A stretch of 64,000 nucleotides of DNA from Pseudoclavibacter sp. CFCC 11306 (GCF_008831235.1 NZ_WBKF01000003.1:124001-188000), one strand, 5' to 3'. Counted from the stretch's first letter, positions 32,177 to 41,291 are shown. A program made the numbers and translations. The notes: generated by a model not told the origin, from the letters alone.

Positions 32177-32992
32177 TTAGCGCGCCGCGGGGCGCACATG
32201 GATCACGTCTCCCACCGACAGCGAGTGCGTCGTGCCGCCGGCCTCGACCATCAGTCTGCCGCCGGCGTCGAGGCCCACGGCGACGCCGACCAGGGCGTCG
32301 CCGCCCGGCAGCATCACCCGCACCCGCTGTCCGACGGTGACACAGGCGTCGCGCACGGCGTCGAACACGGAGGAGTCGTGCCGCAGGGCGCGCGCCCAGA
32401 GGTCTCGGAGCCGCGCCAGCAGATGCTGCAGCATGACGTCGCCGGTGACCATGACGCCCTCGCGTGCGAGCGAGGTCACGGTTCGGGGATCGAGCCCCTG
32501 CGCCTCGAAGTCGGCAGCGGTCTGCATGAGGTTGATGCCGAAGCCCACCAAGACGGGCAGGTCGGTCGGAACCTGGCGTCCCGGTCGAGGCGTCGTCGAG
32601 ACGAGTTCGCTGAGGATGCCGCAGACTTTGCGTCCTTCGATCAGCAGATCGTTGGGCCATTTGACGCCGGCGTGCACACCCAGCTGCTGCATGGCCTGTT
32701 GGGTGGCTGCTCCGCAGATGAGTGGGAGCCATGGGAGCAGATCGACGTCTTCTGCTGGGACGACGAATGCGATCGAGACGGCGAGTGCCGACCCGCGAGG
32801 CGCCTGCCAGACACGATCCAGTCGGCCGCGACCACCGCGCTGATCGAGTGTCGCCACAGTCGTGAAGGCTTCAGTAGGCTGCCCATCGGCCCACTGGGTG
32901 CGGATCATGTCTGAAAGCACGGTATTCGTCGAATCGACGTGATCGAGAGCGATGAGGTTGGGCGACTCGGCGCTGCTCAGAGGAAACTCCAT
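32177..32992 (-). CDS. birA: Biotin--[biotin carboxyl-carrier protein] ligase
   Basis: The 271-residue monofunctional (group I) ligase lacks the N-terminal DNA-binding domain, so it is not a repressor. It shows STNTVLSDMI, the biotinyl-AMP loop GGRGRLDRVWQAPRGS, KWPNDLL, and a small C-terminal domain ending in GDVIHVRPAAR. It biotinylates the BCCP domain of the acyl-CoA carboxylase alpha subunit encoded at 41.4 kb. The frame stays open to 33376, but a TATGAT box lies 6 nt before the ATG at 32992. It diverges from accD across a 534-bp spacer that holds repeats. Confidence 0.94.
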   Translation of the reverse strand: MEFPLSSAESPNLIALDHVDSTNTVLSDMIRTQWADGQPTEAFTTVATLDQRGGRGRLDRVWQAPRGSALAVSIAFVVPAEDVDLLPWLPLICGAATQQAMQQLGVHAGVKWPNDLLIEGRKVCGILSELVSTTPRPGRQVPTDLPVLVGFGINLMQTAADFEAQGLDPRTVTSLAREGVMVTGDVMLQHLLARLRDLWARALRHDSSVFDAVRDACVTVGQRVRVMLPGGDALVGVAVGLDAGGRLMVEAGGTTHSLSVGDVIHVRPAAR

Positions 32993-33004
32993 GTCTCGAT
33001 CATA
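32993..33004 (-). promoter_or_regulatory. -10 box of birA, predicted leaderless
   Basis: TATGAT (minus strand, 33004 down to 32999) is followed by 6 nt and the birA ATG. Confidence 0.45.
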
Positions 33005-33060
33005 CGGAGCCGGTCGTTCTCGCGGTCTCGCCCCTGGGCGGGCAGCCCCGTGCGTATCAG

Positions 33061-33137
33061 GGCTGCGAAGCACAGTTGTGGAGCACCGGGACGAGCACGG
33101 CTGCGAAGCACGGAACGGATCACCGCCGCAGAGCACG
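33061..33137. repeat. Short direct repeats in the birA-accD spacer
   Basis: GGCTGCGAAGCAC occurs at 33061 and again at 33099, with a diverged copy GCCGCAGAGCACG at 33125; spacings are 38 and 26 bp. They adjoin the shared intergenic block that follows and may be worn units of the same array. Confidence 0.5.
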
Positions 33138-33164
33138 AGGCAGAACTGTGGGTGAGGAACGCCA

Positions 33165-33271
33165 GTCCAGTCGCCGCAAATGCTGCACCACAACGTCCAG
33201 ACATGGAACTTGCCATGTCTCGATCGGTATGGACAGCATTTCCCATGGCTCGATATTTCCCCTGGCTCGAT
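33165..33271. repeat. Intergenic repeat element, copy A
   Basis: Read on the minus strand, 33271-33255 is a truncated 17-bp module and 33254-33225, 33224-33195 and 33194-33165 are 30-bp modules. The first three begin ATCGAGCCA, ATCGAGCCATGG and ATCGAGACATGG. A stem-loop at 33199-33220 has arms AGACATGG and CCATGTCT around AACTTG. The block 33167-33254 aligns without gaps to 57689-57776 at about 70% identity by hand count. The spacer 32993-33526 holds no gene I can support; this element and the accD promoter are its main contents. Confidence 0.65.
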
Positions 33272-33491
33272 GTCTCCGAACTCCACTGCTCTCGGCACGT
33301 CTGCCAGAGCGCATGACGACCATCCCCGCACGACGAGCATGCCCCCCTCAGCAGAGCGGAGATGAGCATCCCTCACTAGAGCAAAATGACCGGTTCACAC
33401 CAGCAAACACAGCCAAACAGTGTGCAGATCGCACAATTCACCCCCCGTCGTCTTGCGTGATCACTACAGCAGAACGGGCATACCCCGCCGG

Positions 33492-33520
33492 TAGACTCGT
33501 CTGCGATCGACATCGAGGAG
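33492..33520 (+). promoter_or_regulatory. accD -10 box and ribosome-binding site
   Basis: TAGACT at 33492-33497 would give a start of transcription near 33503. GAGGAG at 33515-33520 lies 6 nt before the GTG at 33527, so this gene, unlike several neighbours, has a leader with a Shine-Dalgarno. Confidence 0.5.
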
Positions 33521-33526
33521 ACCTCT

Positions 33527-35173
33527 GTGACAGCGAATTCCAGCGCCAACCCGAGCGCGAAAACGGCCGAGAGCACGGCTGAGAACACGGACAAGGTGGT
33601 TCCATCCACCACTGCCGAACGCATCGCCGACCTCACTGACCGCTACCGCGAAGCAGTCGTCGAGCCGAGCAGAACCGCTGCGCAGAAGCAGCACAAGCGC
33701 GGTAAGAAGACCGCCCGCGAGCGCGTGCACGAACTGCTCGACGACGGATCGTTCGTCGAGATCGACTCCTACGTGCGGCACCGCACACATGCCTTCGGCA
33801 TGGAGGACAAGCGCCCATACGGTGACTCCGTCGTCGTCGGCACCGGCACGATCCACGGCCGACAGGTCGCCGTCTACAGTCAGGACTTCACCGTCTTCGG
33901 CGGATCACTCGGCGAGGTCGCCGGTGAGAAGATCGTGCGCATCATGCAGCTGGCGCTCAAGACGGGCATCCCGATCATCGGCATCCTCGATTCGGGCGGC
34001 GCTCGCATCCAGGAGGGGGTGACCGCACTTTCGAAGTACGGCGAGATCTTCCGGCTGAACACCAAGTCCAGCGGTGTCATCCCGCAGATATCGATCGTGC
34101 TCGGCCCGGCCGCCGGTGGTGCGGTCTACTCCCCCGCGCTGACCGACTTCGTGATCATGGCCGACAAGACCAGCCACATGTTCGTCACCGGCCCGGACGT
34201 CATCAAGACCGTCACCGGCGAAGAGGTGAGCTTCGACGAGCTCGGCGGCGCGCTCACCCATAACAAGACCTCCGGCGTCTCGCACTATCTGGCGCAGGAC
34301 GAAGACGACGCGCTCGACTACGCGCGCACGCTGCTGAGCTATCTTCCCGACAACAACCTCAACGACGCCCCGACCTATGCGTCGAACACCCAGCTCGAGA
34401 TCACCGACGTCGACCGACGGCTCAACCAGCTGATCCCCGACTCGACCAACCAGCCCTACGACATGAAGACGGTCATCAAGACGATCGTCGATGACGGCGA
34501 GTTCCTGGAGGTGCAGGCGCTCTTCGCCCCGAACATCGTGATCGGCTTCGGCCGCGTCGAGGGGCACACAGTCGGCGTCATCGCCAACCAGCCAGCCGCG
34601 ATGGCCGGCACCCTGAACATCGACGCCGGTGAGAAAGCCGCCCGCTTCGTCCGGTTCTGCGACGCCTTCTCGATTCCGATCGTCACCCTGGTGGATGTGC
34701 CCGGCTACCTGCCCGGCACCGATCAGGAGTGGAACGGCGTGATCCGCCGCGGTGCGAAGCTGCTCTACGCCTACGCCGACGCAACCGTGCCTGTGGTCAC
34801 AGTGATCACCCGAAAGGCCTACGGCGGCGCGTACATCGTGATGGGATCCAAATCGATGGGCGCCGATCTCAACCTCGCCTGGCCCACTGCGGAGATCGCG
34901 GTCATGGGCGGCCAGGGTGCGGTGAACATTCTCTACCGCCACGAGCTCAAAGAGGCCGAAGAACGCGGTGAAGACGTCGAAGCCGTGCGCACCCGGCTGG
35001 CAAATGAGTACACCTACAACGTCGCGAGTCCGTTCCTCGCAGCCGAACGAGGCGAGCTCGACGGCGTCATCGAGCCCGCAGCCACGCGAGTCGAGATCAC
35101 GAAGGCCCTGCGCACACTGCGCACCAAACGAGACAACCGGCCTTCCAAGAAGCATGGGAACATCCCGCTGTGA
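33527..35173 (+). CDS. Acyl-CoA carboxylase beta subunit (carboxyltransferase)
   Basis: The 548-residue AccD/PccB-type subunit transfers carboxyl from biotin to acetyl- or propionyl-CoA, supplying malonyl- or methylmalonyl-CoA. N- and C-terminal crotonase-like domains are visible: [64 protein letters not shown], and [21 protein letters not shown] ~35-residue Ala/Ser/Thr-rich leader precedes the domain. The start is GTG. It is followed by the epsilon subunit with a 4-bp overlap, as accD5-accE5 in mycobacteria. Acyl-CoA preference is not decided by sequence alone. Confidence 0.95.
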   Translation: MTANSSANPSAKTAESTAENTDKVVPSTTAERIADLTDRYREAVVEPSRTAAQKQHKRGKKTARERVHELLDDGSFVEIDSYVRHRTHAFGMEDKRPYGDSVVVGTGTIHGRQVAVYSQDFTVFGGSLGEVAGEKIVRIMQLALKTGIPIIGILDSGGARIQEGVTALSKYGEIFRLNTKSSGVIPQISIVLGPAAGGAVYSPALTDFVIMADKTSHMFVTGPDVIKTVTGEEVSFDELGGALTHNKTSGVSHYLAQDEDDALDYARTLLSYLPDNNLNDAPTYASNTQLEITDVDRRLNQLIPDSTNQPYDMKTVIKTIVDDGEFLEVQALFAPNIVIGFGRVEGHTVGVIANQPAAMAGTLNIDAGEKAARFVRFCDAFSIPIVTLVDVPGYLPGTDQEWNGVIRRGAKLLYAYADATVPVVTVITRKAYGGAYIVMGSKSMGADLNLAWPTAEIAVMGGQGAVNILYRHELKEAEERGEDVEAVRTRLANEYTYNVASPFLAAERGELDGVIEPAATRVEITKALRTLRTKRDNRPSKKHGNIPL

Positions 35174-35454
35174 TCGACGACCAGCACACCAACGTCACCG
35201 CCGCGGGCGGGCCTGACCCCAGCATCCCCGCAGACGAGCCTGAGGCACACAGCCCACAGGAGTATCTCGAGCAGCTGCAGGTCGTCTCAGGCTCGCCGAC
35301 GCCCGAAGATCTCTCGGCGATCGCTTCGGCGCTGAGCCTGGCAGAACGTGAGCGGCACCGTGAGCAGCGAAAGCGCGCCATTGAGTCGCACGAGCCGGAG
35401 CCGTCCTGGCGTGAGAAGCAGCGGTCGGCACGACGCGATCGCCAGCTGTACTGA
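35170..35454 (+). CDS. Acyl-CoA carboxylase epsilon subunit
   Basis: The 94-residue protein has the family core [24 protein letters not shown] followed by a charged tail with [16 protein letters not shown]. Actinobacterial epsilon subunits stimulate the alpha-beta carboxylase. Its GTG start overlaps the beta-subunit TGA, so it is translationally coupled. The N-terminal 30 residues are disordered and acidic. Confidence 0.9.
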   Translation: MIDDQHTNVTAAGGPDPSIPADEPEAHSPQEYLEQLQVVSGSPTPEDLSAIASALSLAERERHREQRKRAIESHEPEPSWREKQRSARRDRQLY

Positions 35455-35483
35455 GGCGGCGTCTCTCGGGCCGCGGGCGGCCT

Positions 35484-36188
35484 TCAGCGCCCGAGATGCG
35501 TCAGCGCGTGTTCGACCAGAGGGCCGCGTCGGCGCTCGTTGGCGGCGATGATGCCCTCCACCTGTTCTGACGGATGGGTGCGAGGCGTGCCCGCCTCGAA
35601 AGGCGGATGTGGGTCGTATTCAAGCCTGAGTGCGATGTCTCGGGCAACCTGTTCGCCGCGCAGCCGCGCGACGAGGGTCAGTGCGAAGTCGATGCCCGAG
35701 GTGACCCCGCCTGCGGTGATGAAGTTACCGTCGACGACGACGCGCTCGTCTGTCACGAGAATGTCGGGGTACCTTGCCAGCAGCGGCCGACTGCTCCAAT
35801 GCGTGGTCGCGCGTCGGCCGGCGAGTAATCCGGCCTGTGCGAGTGCGAAGGCCCCAGTGCACACCGAGGTGATCCACTGGGCGTGTTCGGCCTGGCTGCG
35901 CAGAAACCCGATCGCCTGTTCGTCTTCGAGCAGAGCGAAGGCGCCTTGGCCTCCCGGAACCACGAGAACGTCGGCCGGCTGTGCCTCGTCGAAGCGAACA
36001 GTCGGCACCAGCGCGAAGCCGGCGCTCGTTTCGACGGGATTCAGGTCGTGCCACACGTACTGCATGTGCACCCCCTCGATCTGTGCGAAGACTTCGGCCG
36101 GCCCGGTGAGGTCGAGCTGAGTGATCTGGGGAAACAGCAGCATGGTGATGGTCAGCGGCTGCACGGTATGGGACGGTTCGACGGTCAT
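35484..36188 (-). CDS. DJ-1/PfpI-family protein
   Basis: The 234-residue protein has the class I glutamine amidotransferase-like fold: PQITQLDLTGPAEVFAQ, VLVVPGGQGAF, and the nucleophile elbow ITSVCTGAFALAQAGLLAGRRATTHW with Cys and His. Its pattern is closest to isonitrile hydratase-like or ThiJ/PfpI proteins lacking an AraC domain. I cannot assign a substrate. A start at 36221 is possible; 36188 (MTVEPSHTV) is preferred. A small GC hairpin (GGCCGC/GCGGCC, about 35469-35481) separates it from the convergent epsilon gene. The 213 bp upstream (36189-36401) shows nothing I can name. Confidence 0.82.
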   Translation of the reverse strand: MTVEPSHTVQPLTITMLLFPQITQLDLTGPAEVFAQIEGVHMQYVWHDLNPVETSAGFALVPTVRFDEAQPADVLVVPGGQGAFALLEDEQAIGFLRSQAEHAQWITSVCTGAFALAQAGLLAGRRATTHWSSRPLLARYPDILVTDERVVVDGNFITAGGVTSGIDFALTLVARLRGEQVARDIALRLEYDPHPPFEAGTPRTHPSEQVEGIIAANERRRGPLVEHALTHLGR

Positions 36189-36401
36189 GTGTCGATCATG
36201 TCCCTCAGCCTGTCGCAGCACAAGTGGTTCGTCACGCGCCGCGCCCGCACCGGGCTACAGAACGAGGAGGCACCAGTTCGCCGCCATGCCGGTGAGCCGC
36301 AGACGCTCCACTCCGACGCCCGTGAATCGATCTGGAGCCGATACCGATCACCAGCAGCACTCAGCCGAAGAGCGGCCGACCTGCTCCCTGAGCACCAACT
36401 G

Positions 36402-37463
36402 TCACACGTCTCGACGCAGTGTCAGCAGCCAGGCGACCGCGCCTGACACGACCGACCAGACCGCGAGGCTGATCCCGCCCTGCCATGCCGTCATCGCGGG
36501 GTGCTCTGGTGCGGGCATGCCAGCGGGAGCATCCATCGGCATCGTCGTCAGTGCCGTGCCAGCCTGACTGGGCAGCCAGTCGTTGACCGTCAGAGCCCAG
36601 TCGATGTCGAAGCCGCTGACGATCGAGAGCACTGTCGGCACGATCATCAGGAGCCCCACCACGATCGCGATGCCGGCGGCCGGCGAGCGCACGACCGCTC
36701 CGATGTGCACCGAGATGATGCCGAGAGCAGCCAGGTAGGCAGCGGCGCCCAGGCTGACCAACAGCATCTGAGAGCTGAACGGCTGTTGGTCGGGCAGCAC
36801 TCCGTGCAGCAGCAGAGAGACCACGACCGCGCTCAACAGCATCGTGACGAAGCCGAGCACCGCGAGCACGATGCCCACGGCCAAGGCTTTGGCGAGCAGC
36901 ACCGGCCATCGCCGAGGCACGGCGAGCATCGAGGTGGTGATCGAGCCACCCGAGAACTCGGTGGTGATGTTCAGCACGCCGAGCACGCTGGCGACGAGCG
37001 CCGCTGCTCCGATGCCGGACGCAGCCAGCTGCAGCATCTGTGCGGTCTGTGCGTCGGAGTCTCCAGACTCGAAGAGACCGGTCACCCCAGAGCTGTCTGT
37101 ACCGGTCTGCCCGGCGACCGAGGCGATCGCCAACCCGACCAGCAGGGCCAGGCCGACTCCGACCACGATGAGCACGCTGAGCGTCCACCAGGTCGATCGC
37201 ACGCTCCAGAGTTTGATCCACTCAGAGCGCAGCACTCCCCCGAACCCGAGACGTGCGCTGCCGAGCCGGTCACGACGAGCTGCTGCCGCGGCTGCGCGAC
37301 GCGTCGGCGGCTGCGGTGCGACACCGGGAACAGGTGCGGCCGCAGGCTGCGGGGCGACGCCTGACGATACCTGCCACTCGGCCGACGGCTGAGCCGGCTG
37401 GCCTGGCTGTACGGGCTGGCCTGGCTGTACGGGCTGATCTGGCTGTCCTGGCTGAGGTGTCAT
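36402..37463 (-). CDS. ABC transporter permease with QPGQPV-repeat N-terminus
   Basis: The 353-residue protein has a ~65-residue cytosolic tail rich in Gln, Pro and Ala, with hexapeptide repeats QPGQPV, then RSEWIKLWSVRSTWWTL and six hydrophobic helices (around 90-110, 150-175, 185-215, 225-250, 260-285, 330-345). This is the ABC-2-like single-polypeptide permease typical of actinobacterial drug or envelope-component exporters. It starts inside the ATPase gene stop (ATGA overlap). Substrate unknown. Confidence 0.85.
   Translation of the reverse strand: MTPQPGQPDQPVQPGQPVQPGQPAQPSAEWQVSSGVAPQPAAAPVPGVAPQPPTRRAAAAAARRDRLGSARLGFGGVLRSEWIKLWSVRSTWWTLSVLIVVGVGLALLVGLAIASVAGQTGTDSSGVTGLFESGDSDAQTAQMLQLAASGIGAAALVASVLGVLNITTEFSGGSITTSMLAVPRRWPVLLAKALAVGIVLAVLGFVTMLLSAVVVSLLLHGVLPDQQPFSSQMLLVSLGAAAYLAALGIISVHIGAVVRSPAAGIAIVVGLLMIVPTVLSIVSGFDIDWALTVNDWLPSQAGTALTTMPMDAPAGMPAPEHPAMTAWQGGISLAVWSVVSGAVAWLLTLRRDV
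37396..37449. repeat. Three 18-bp tandem repeats inside the permease gene
   Basis: Units at 37396-37413 and 37414-37431 both read GGCTGGCCTGGCTGTACG, and a third diverged unit occupies 37432-37449. They encode QPGQPV-type hexapeptides in the permease's disordered N-terminus. Unit number could change in frame by slippage. Confidence 0.85.
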
Positions 37464-38386
37464 GCGCGGGCTCCTTCGGGCAGGCTGCCGGCGTTGTACT
37501 GCACGGCGTTCTCAGTGAGTTCGAGGTAGGCCTGCTCGAGCGAGGCCTCGACGGTGTGCAGTTCGTGCAGTACGACATGTGTGTCGGCTGCCGTCTGGCC
37601 GATCACCGCGGCATCGAGCCCGGTGACCGACAGTGCGCCATCGGCGCCGGCGGTCACGGTCGCACCCATGCGCTGCAGCTCGGCGGCGAGGTCGGCGCCC
37701 TGTGGCGAGCGCACACGCACGTAGTTTCGCCCTGCGTGTGTGATGAACTGCTGCAGCGACGTGTCGGCCAGCACCCGACCGCGGCCGAGCACGATCAGAT
37801 GATCGGCGGTCTGCGCCATCTCGGCCATGAGGTGGCTTGAGACGAGCACCGTCTTGCCCTTCGACGCTTCGTAGCGCAGCAGCTGCCGCACCCACACCAC
37901 ACCGTCTGGGTCGAGGCCGTTGACCGGCTCGTCAAGAATGAGCGTGTCGGGGTCGCCGAGCAGCGCGGCCGCGATGCCGAGCCGCTGGCCCATGCCGAGT
38001 GAGAAGCCGCCTGACCGCTTGTCGGCGACCGATTCGAGCCCGGCCATCGCGATGACCTCGTCGACACGTGCGTCGGGAATGCCATGCGTGGCAGCGAGCG
38101 CACGCAGATGTGCTCGGGCGGAGCGGCCGCGGTGCACGGCCTTGGCGTCGAGCAGGGCGCCCACCTCACGCAGTGGCGCACGATGCTCGGCGTAGCGACG
38201 TCCGTTGACCGTCACCGTGCCGGTGGTCGGGCGGTCGAGGCCGAGTGCCAGCCGCATCGTCGTCGACTTGCCGGCGCCGTTCGGCCCGAGGAACCCGGTC
38301 ACACGGCCGGGCTCCACGCGAAAGGTGACGTGGTCGACAGCGGTCTTGCTGCCATACCTTTTGCTGAGGTCGCGGGCCTCGATCAT
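37460..38386 (-). CDS. ABC transporter ATP-binding protein
   Basis: The 308-residue ATPase has Walker A FLGPNGAGKSTTMR, signature SLGMGQRLGIAAALLGDP (a variant of LSGGQ), Walker B TLILDEPVNGLDP, and the switch His in VSSHLM. The C-terminal ~80 residues resemble DrrA-type exporter subunits. The start at 38386 (MIEARDLSKRYG) is chosen over 38404 because AGGAG lies 8 nt before it. It pairs with the permease downstream. Confidence 0.93.
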   Translation of the reverse strand: MIEARDLSKRYGSKTAVDHVTFRVEPGRVTGFLGPNGAGKSTTMRLALGLDRPTTGTVTVNGRRYAEHRAPLREVGALLDAKAVHRGRSARAHLRALAATHGIPDARVDEVIAMAGLESVADKRSGGFSLGMGQRLGIAAALLGDPDTLILDEPVNGLDPDGVVWVRQLLRYEASKGKTVLVSSHLMAEMAQTADHLIVLGRGRVLADTSLQQFITHAGRNYVRVRSPQGADLAAELQRMGATVTAGADGALSVTGLDAAVIGQTAADTHVVLHELHTVEASLEQAYLELTENAVQYNAGSLPEGARA

Positions 38387-38517
38387 CGGAGGTGCTCCTG
38401 TCATCTGGTGAGGGGATGCTGCCGGTCGCGAATCGTGCGCCGTCTGCTTCAGTGTCGACGAAACAAGGCACGAGATACACGACTAGGTTAGCGGAGCGCC
38501 GTTGTGAGCGAGTCGTC

Positions 38518-39039
38518 TCACGCTCTCGGTTCTCTGGAGCGCCCCGAATCGTCGGCCTGGTCATCTGCGTCCGGGCCCGACTCCTCGACCTCGATCACGG
38601 TGTACTCGCCGCCGTCGATGGTCTCGCCCGAGATCTCGGTGCGCGGCTGAAACCGCTCGCGCATCTGCTGCACCGACTGTCTGCCCGCCTGCACGAGCCG
38701 CCAGCCTGACAGGGCGATCGCCCCGACCGCAGCGACCGCAAGCAGGAGAAAGCTCAGCCAGGCCAGATCGCCCAGCATCGACGCCACAACCACCAGTATG
38801 TCGACGACGATGACCACCACGACATCGACCCAGTCGAAGTGCCCCGGGCGACGGCCCGGACGCAGAAAGATCAGCAGCGCCAGCACGATCAGTGCGATGA
38901 ACAGCACCGGTGCGCCGATTCCGAGCGCGAGCACCTGCCATCCGCTCTGCGCGCGGAAGCCGCCGCCGAAGAAGAGCCACAGCGGCAAGAGCACAGTGAG
39001 CGCAGGCTGCAGACGAGCCATCACACGTTGGAGAACCAT
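38518..39039 (-). CDS. Hypothetical membrane protein with acidic tail
   Basis: From the ATG at 39039 the product has 173 residues: a short hydrophobic N-terminus (LTVLLPLWLFFGGG), three further helices (VLALGIGAPVLFIALIVLALLIF, WVDVVVVIVVDILVVVASML, LAWLSFLLLAVAAVGAIAL), and an acidic Ser/Asp-rich C-terminus. I recognise no family. Starts at 39111 and 39021 are alternatives. It lies upstream of the ABC genes on the same strand with a 131-bp gap. Confidence 0.6.
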   Translation of the reverse strand: MVLQRVMARLQPALTVLLPLWLFFGGGFRAQSGWQVLALGIGAPVLFIALIVLALLIFLRPGRRPGHFDWVDVVVVIVVDILVVVASMLGDLAWLSFLLLAVAAVGAIALSGWRLVQAGRQSVQQMRERFQPRTEISGETIDGGEYTVIEVEESGPDADDQADDSGRSREPRA

Positions 39040-39197
39040 GCCGCTCAGACTACCGGCCGCGCACGTCGGCCCACCAAGGCGTTCGCTCTGGGCGACCAGC
39101 GACGACGGCATTCACAGCGAGCTCAGAGCATTCTTCAGAAGACCGCCGTACGAGAAGTGCCTGGGCGAGCCTCATGCTCCAGCCGTCGTCTGACGGC

Positions 39198-40571
39198 TCA
39201 GCGTACGAACGACACGACCGTCTCGAAGTGGTGGCTGTGGGGAAAGAGATCGAACGCGCGCACATCGGCGATCTGATAGCCGGCGTCGGCGAGCAGCCGA
39301 GCATCCCGAGCCAGAGCGACGGGATCGCAGGCCACATAGATCACCTGCGCCGGCTGCAGCTTCGCCAGGTCGGCGACGACCTTCTTGCCCGCACCAGAGC
39401 GCGGCGGGTCGAGCACGACCAGCGAACGCCGGTACATCGACGCGGGCGCCTGCTCCGCCTCACGACGCAGAAAGCCCTCGACGGACTCGCTGCGCGCGTC
39501 GACGCGTTCGAACTCGCGGGCGTTGATGTCGGCCAGCTCGCTGGCACGCTGGTCGGCCTCGACTGTGGTGACCGCCAGGCCTGCTCGTGCGAGCCACACG
39601 GCGAAGAGCCCGACGCCGCCGTAGAGGTCGAGGTGGGGTGCGTCCGGGTCGATCCGATCGACGGCGACAAGGCTCGCCACCGCGTCGACCAGTGTGGTCG
39701 GCGCATCACGATGCACCTGCCAGAACCCGCCCTCGTCGACCTGAAACTCGACACCGTGCACCCGACGCACGACCGTTGCGCCGTGTCCGCCGTCGAGCAC
39801 GATGCGTGCGCGACCGGGCCCGTCGAAGTGTTTGCGCTCGTCGAGCACCAGCTGCACGGTCTTGTGGCCCTTGCGCAGCCCGCGGTGAACGCCCAGCTCT
39901 TCGAGCTCGTCGACGGCCAGCGGCAGATGCTCGACCGGAACGACCGTGTGGGAACGCGCCGCGTAGGGGCCGACCCGCCCTTCGGCGTCGACGTGCAGCA
40001 GCTCGCGGGTGCGCCAGCGCCGCCCGGGTCTGTGATCGGGGTCGAGTCCCGGCAGATCGACGGCATCGCGCGACGCCGCGTCGCCGACGGGCGCGACATC
40101 GAGATTCCAGGCCGCCACGGCATCCGCATCGAAGTGGCCGATGCGCTCGAAGGCGTCCCGCAGCACGATGCTCTTGAGCTCGCGCTGGCGCGGCAGGGCG
40201 ATATGCCCGAAGTCGGCGCTGCCGGCCCGGACCTCGGGCTCACGGCTGATGTCACCTTCGGGCAGCACCTGACGACGGCGATCCGAGGATGCCTCCAAGA
40301 CTTCGAGCGCAACGGCTCTGGCGAATCGTGGCTTCGCCTCGGTCAGGCGGGCACGCACCCGCTCGCCGGGCATGGTGTCGGGCACGAACACGACGCGGCC
40401 CGCGTGACGCGCGACGAAGACGCCCTGATGAGCGACGCCGGTAACATCGAGATCGATCACGTCGCCGACCTGCGGCTGCGTGTCACTCGCCGCACCGCCC
40501 TCGACGTTCGAAGACTTGCGGCTGGGGTTCTTGGCGTTCGACTGCGGTTCGGGAAAGGTCTGCTCATGCAC
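39198..40571 (-). CDS. TRAM-domain RNA m5U methyltransferase (RlmCD/TrmA-like)
   Basis: The 457-residue protein has an N-terminal TRAM domain (GDVIDLDVTGVAHQGVFVARHAGRVVFVPDTMPGERV, ~37-75) and a C-terminal SAM-dependent methyltransferase. Motif I LDLYGGVGLFAVWLA, VVLDPPRSGAGK and the nucleophile region IYVACDPVALARD are visible. It should methylate C5 of a uridine in 23S rRNA or tRNA. The Cys cluster of the iron-sulfur RlmD class is not visible. The start appears to be a GTG at 40571 that overlaps the maf start on the opposite strand. Confidence 0.88.
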   Translation of the reverse strand: MHEQTFPEPQSNAKNPSRKSSNVEGGAASDTQPQVGDVIDLDVTGVAHQGVFVARHAGRVVFVPDTMPGERVRARLTEAKPRFARAVALEVLEASSDRRRQVLPEGDISREPEVRAGSADFGHIALPRQRELKSIVLRDAFERIGHFDADAVAAWNLDVAPVGDAASRDAVDLPGLDPDHRPGRRWRTRELLHVDAEGRVGPYAARSHTVVPVEHLPLAVDELEELGVHRGLRKGHKTVQLVLDERKHFDGPGRARIVLDGGHGATVVRRVHGVEFQVDEGGFWQVHRDAPTTLVDAVASLVAVDRIDPDAPHLDLYGGVGLFAVWLARAGLAVTTVEADQRASELADINAREFERVDARSESVEGFLRREAEQAPASMYRRSLVVLDPPRSGAGKKVVADLAKLQPAQVIYVACDPVALARDARLLADAGYQIADVRAFDLFPHSHHFETVVSFVR

Positions 40572-41291
40572 ATCAACGACTCTACTGCGCCAACGGCGGC
40601 CCCCGCTCGGCGCCCGCGTGTGCCGTTCGTGCTCGCTTCGACGTCACCGGCCCGCCTCGCCACGATGCGCTCGGCCGGCATCGAGCCGGTCGTCGTGCCA
40701 AGCCACGTTGACGAGGATGCCGTGGTCGCCGCCGCCGGACTGGCCGGTGAGAGCGTGGTCGAGGGTCGCGACCGCACGGTCGACGACGGCGGGCGCACCG
40801 CGCAGATCGTCTCGACGCTCGCCCGTGCGAAGGCGCGAGCGGTGCTCACCCCCGAGGTCAACGGGCTCGTTCTCGGCGGAGACTCGATGTTCGAGATCGA
40901 CGGCGTGCCGCTCGGCAAGCCGCACACACCGCAGCGGGCCGCAGAGCGCATCCGTCAGATGCGCGGACGCACCGGGACGCTCTACTCGGGGCACTGGCTG
41001 GTCGACCACCGCGGGGGTTCGACCATCGCCGAGGCAGGCGCGTGGGACAGTGCCACTGTGACGTTCGACGACATCAGCGACGCCGAGATCGAGGCCTATG
41101 TCGCGACCGGCGAGCCGCTCGAAGTGGCCGGCAGCTTCACTGTCGACGGGCTCGGGCAGGCGTTCATCACGTCGGTGCAGGGCGCGCCCAGCTGCGTCAT
41201 CGGGCTCTCAGTGCCTGTCGTGCGCCGACTCGCCGCACAGCTCGGAGTGTTCTGGCCCGACCTGTGGAACATAGGCGCGGCCCGAGGCTGA
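40566..41291 (+). CDS. maf: Maf-family nucleotide pyrophosphatase
   Basis: The 241-residue protein has the Maf start FVLASTSPARLATMRSAGIEPVVVPS, LVLGGDSMFEID and GKPHTPQRAAERIRQMRGRTGTLYSGH. Maf proteins hydrolyse non-canonical or pyrimidine nucleoside triphosphates and affect septum formation. The ATG at 40566 is preceded by AAAGG at 7 nt and adds ~20 residues before the conserved domain. A GTG near 40618 is an alternative that would remove the overlap with the methyltransferase gene. The longer upstream frame is antisense to that gene. Confidence 0.9.
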   Translation: MHINDSTAPTAAPARRPRVPFVLASTSPARLATMRSAGIEPVVVPSHVDEDAVVAAAGLAGESVVEGRDRTVDDGGRTAQIVSTLARAKARAVLTPEVNGLVLGGDSMFEIDGVPLGKPHTPQRAAERIRQMRGRTGTLYSGHWLVDHRGGSTIAEAGAWDSATVTFDDISDAEIEAYVATGEPLEVAGSFTVDGLGQAFITSVQGAPSCVIGLSVPVVRRLAAQLGVFWPDLWNIGAARG

